DNA of 64,000 bases from Mycolicibacterium sp. CBMA 247 (GTDB lineage Bacteria; Actinomycetota; Actinomycetes; Mycobacteriales; Mycobacteriaceae), in contig NZ_VTGX01000002.1 of the NCBI RefSeq assembly GCF_009729095.1, forward strand, positions 186,001 through 250,000, written 5' to 3'. The notes beneath the pieces were generated by a model. That model worked only from the letters and a program-made list of their open reading frames with translations, had not been told where the DNA came from and made no database searches. Below are positions 63,683 through 64,000 of this stretch, piece after piece. The translations under genes and the position numbers were made by a program. The stretch's first letter is position 1. Every line of letters starts with the position of its first letter.

Positions 63683-64000
63683 CCGTCATCTCCTGGTCTA
63701 TTCGAGTTGGTGACGGAGTACTTCACACCGCCGGGACCGACCACCTCGCCGCTGGACGGACTATAGGTAGCGGTCGAACCTGCTGCCGGAGTGTAGATGC
63801 AGGGGTTCGGCTGCTGTCCACTACAACTCACATTGCCACCCCGCGGCGCAGTCAGCGGATCGCTGCGCGGCGCCGTTGATTCCGGAGGTGGAAGCTGACT
63901 TGCCGGCAACGGGTTCAGCCCATTATTCACTGACGGCGCGGGGATCACCCGGCCCGGATCGACGGGCTGATCGCAGCGCGCGGCCGGAGCCGGGCAATTG
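63652..64000 (-). CDS. mce1F: MCE-family protein, C-terminal end (Mce1F, partial)
   Basis: The minus-strand frame is open from the window edge to TGA at 63652. It holds about 115 C-terminal residues: a Pro-rich, Cys-containing tail (PAPAARCDQPVDPGRVIPAP) and a final GEVVGPGGVKYSV with GDDGWKEMLAPAS, typical of Mce C-termini. Directly upstream of the four mas genes, this is the place of mce1F (Rv0174). The MCE domain itself lies outside the window. Mce1 imports fatty and mycolic acids. Confidence 0.85.
   Translation of the reverse strand, partial: NCPAPAARCDQPVDPGRVIPAPSVNNGLNPLPASQLPPPESTAPRSDPLTAPRGGNVSCSGQQPNPCIYTPAAGSTATYSPSSGEVVGPGGVKYSVTNSNRPGDDGWKEMLAPAS

Overview
The window is a GC-rich chromosomal segment from a mycobacterium, most likely a rapid grower of the Mycolicibacterium type. 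The evidence is the content (MmpL11, MmpS/MmpL, Zmp1, RicR, IlvD, SigG, an Rv0183-type monoacylglycerol lipase, the end of an mce1 operon) and the gene order. Much of it is collinear, in reverse orientation, with M. tuberculosis Rv0174 to Rv0203, with many extra genes inserted. A prrAB-like pair and two hemophore-like genes next to mmpL11 recall the second prrAB locus of M. smegmatis. These comparisons are from memory of the families, not from a search. I saw no tRNA, rRNA, CRISPR array, insertion sequence or phage gene.

Layout. 1-4 kb: end of an M23 peptidase, a DUF3054 protein, a PrrB/PrrA-like two-component system and two secreted haem-binding proteins. 4-8 kb: mmpL11 with an overlapping Rv0201c-like gene and a CoA-binding protein. 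8-11.5 kb: a PucR regulator divergent from a D-amino-acid-dehydrogenase-like oxidase and RidA, closed by a perfect 21-bp-stem terminator. 11.5-16 kb: Rv0200/Rv0199-like membrane proteins, the M13 peptidase Zmp1 and an L,D-transpeptidase. 16-21.4 kb: an MFS exporter, a thiamine-binding protein, an SDR/TetR divergent pair, RicR with its operator, and ilvD. 21.4-32 kb (accessory): an ankyrin protein, a large AAA/LuxR regulator split by an in-frame TAG, SPW and HTTM-type membrane proteins, a nitronate monooxygenase, and a TetR-controlled aldehyde dehydrogenase operon. 31.7-36.4 kb: TetR, a truncated methyltransferase remnant, MmpS and MmpL.

36.4-43.4 kb: O-methyltransferase, a DUF2786/metallohydrolase pair, a lipoprotein alpha/beta hydrolase coupled to monoacylglycerol lipase, SigG, a PhnB-like protein and an NDMA-type alcohol dehydrogenase. 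43.4-51.4 kb (accessory): an AbiEi/DUF559-like gene between two related hairpins, an SDR, pirin, an MFS/ArsR-rhodanese divergent pair, and an AraC-VOC-UvrA-like operon. 51.4-60.7 kb: a yybP-ykoY-type Mn riboswitch ahead of a GDT1-family exporter, a phosphodiester glycosidase, a degenerate cyclase-domain protein, a barnase/barstar-type pair, an acyltransferase-SGNH protein, a carotenoid oxygenase with TetR, a small secreted protein and a DUF1275 protein. 60.7-64 kb: four Mce-associated proteins and the C-terminus of Mce1F.

Most recognisable functions concern the envelope and its chemistry: lipid and haem transport, peptidoglycan cross-linking, secreted hydrolases, Mce lipid import and metal homeostasis. 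Regulation is mostly by small local regulators with visible palindromic operators between divergent genes.
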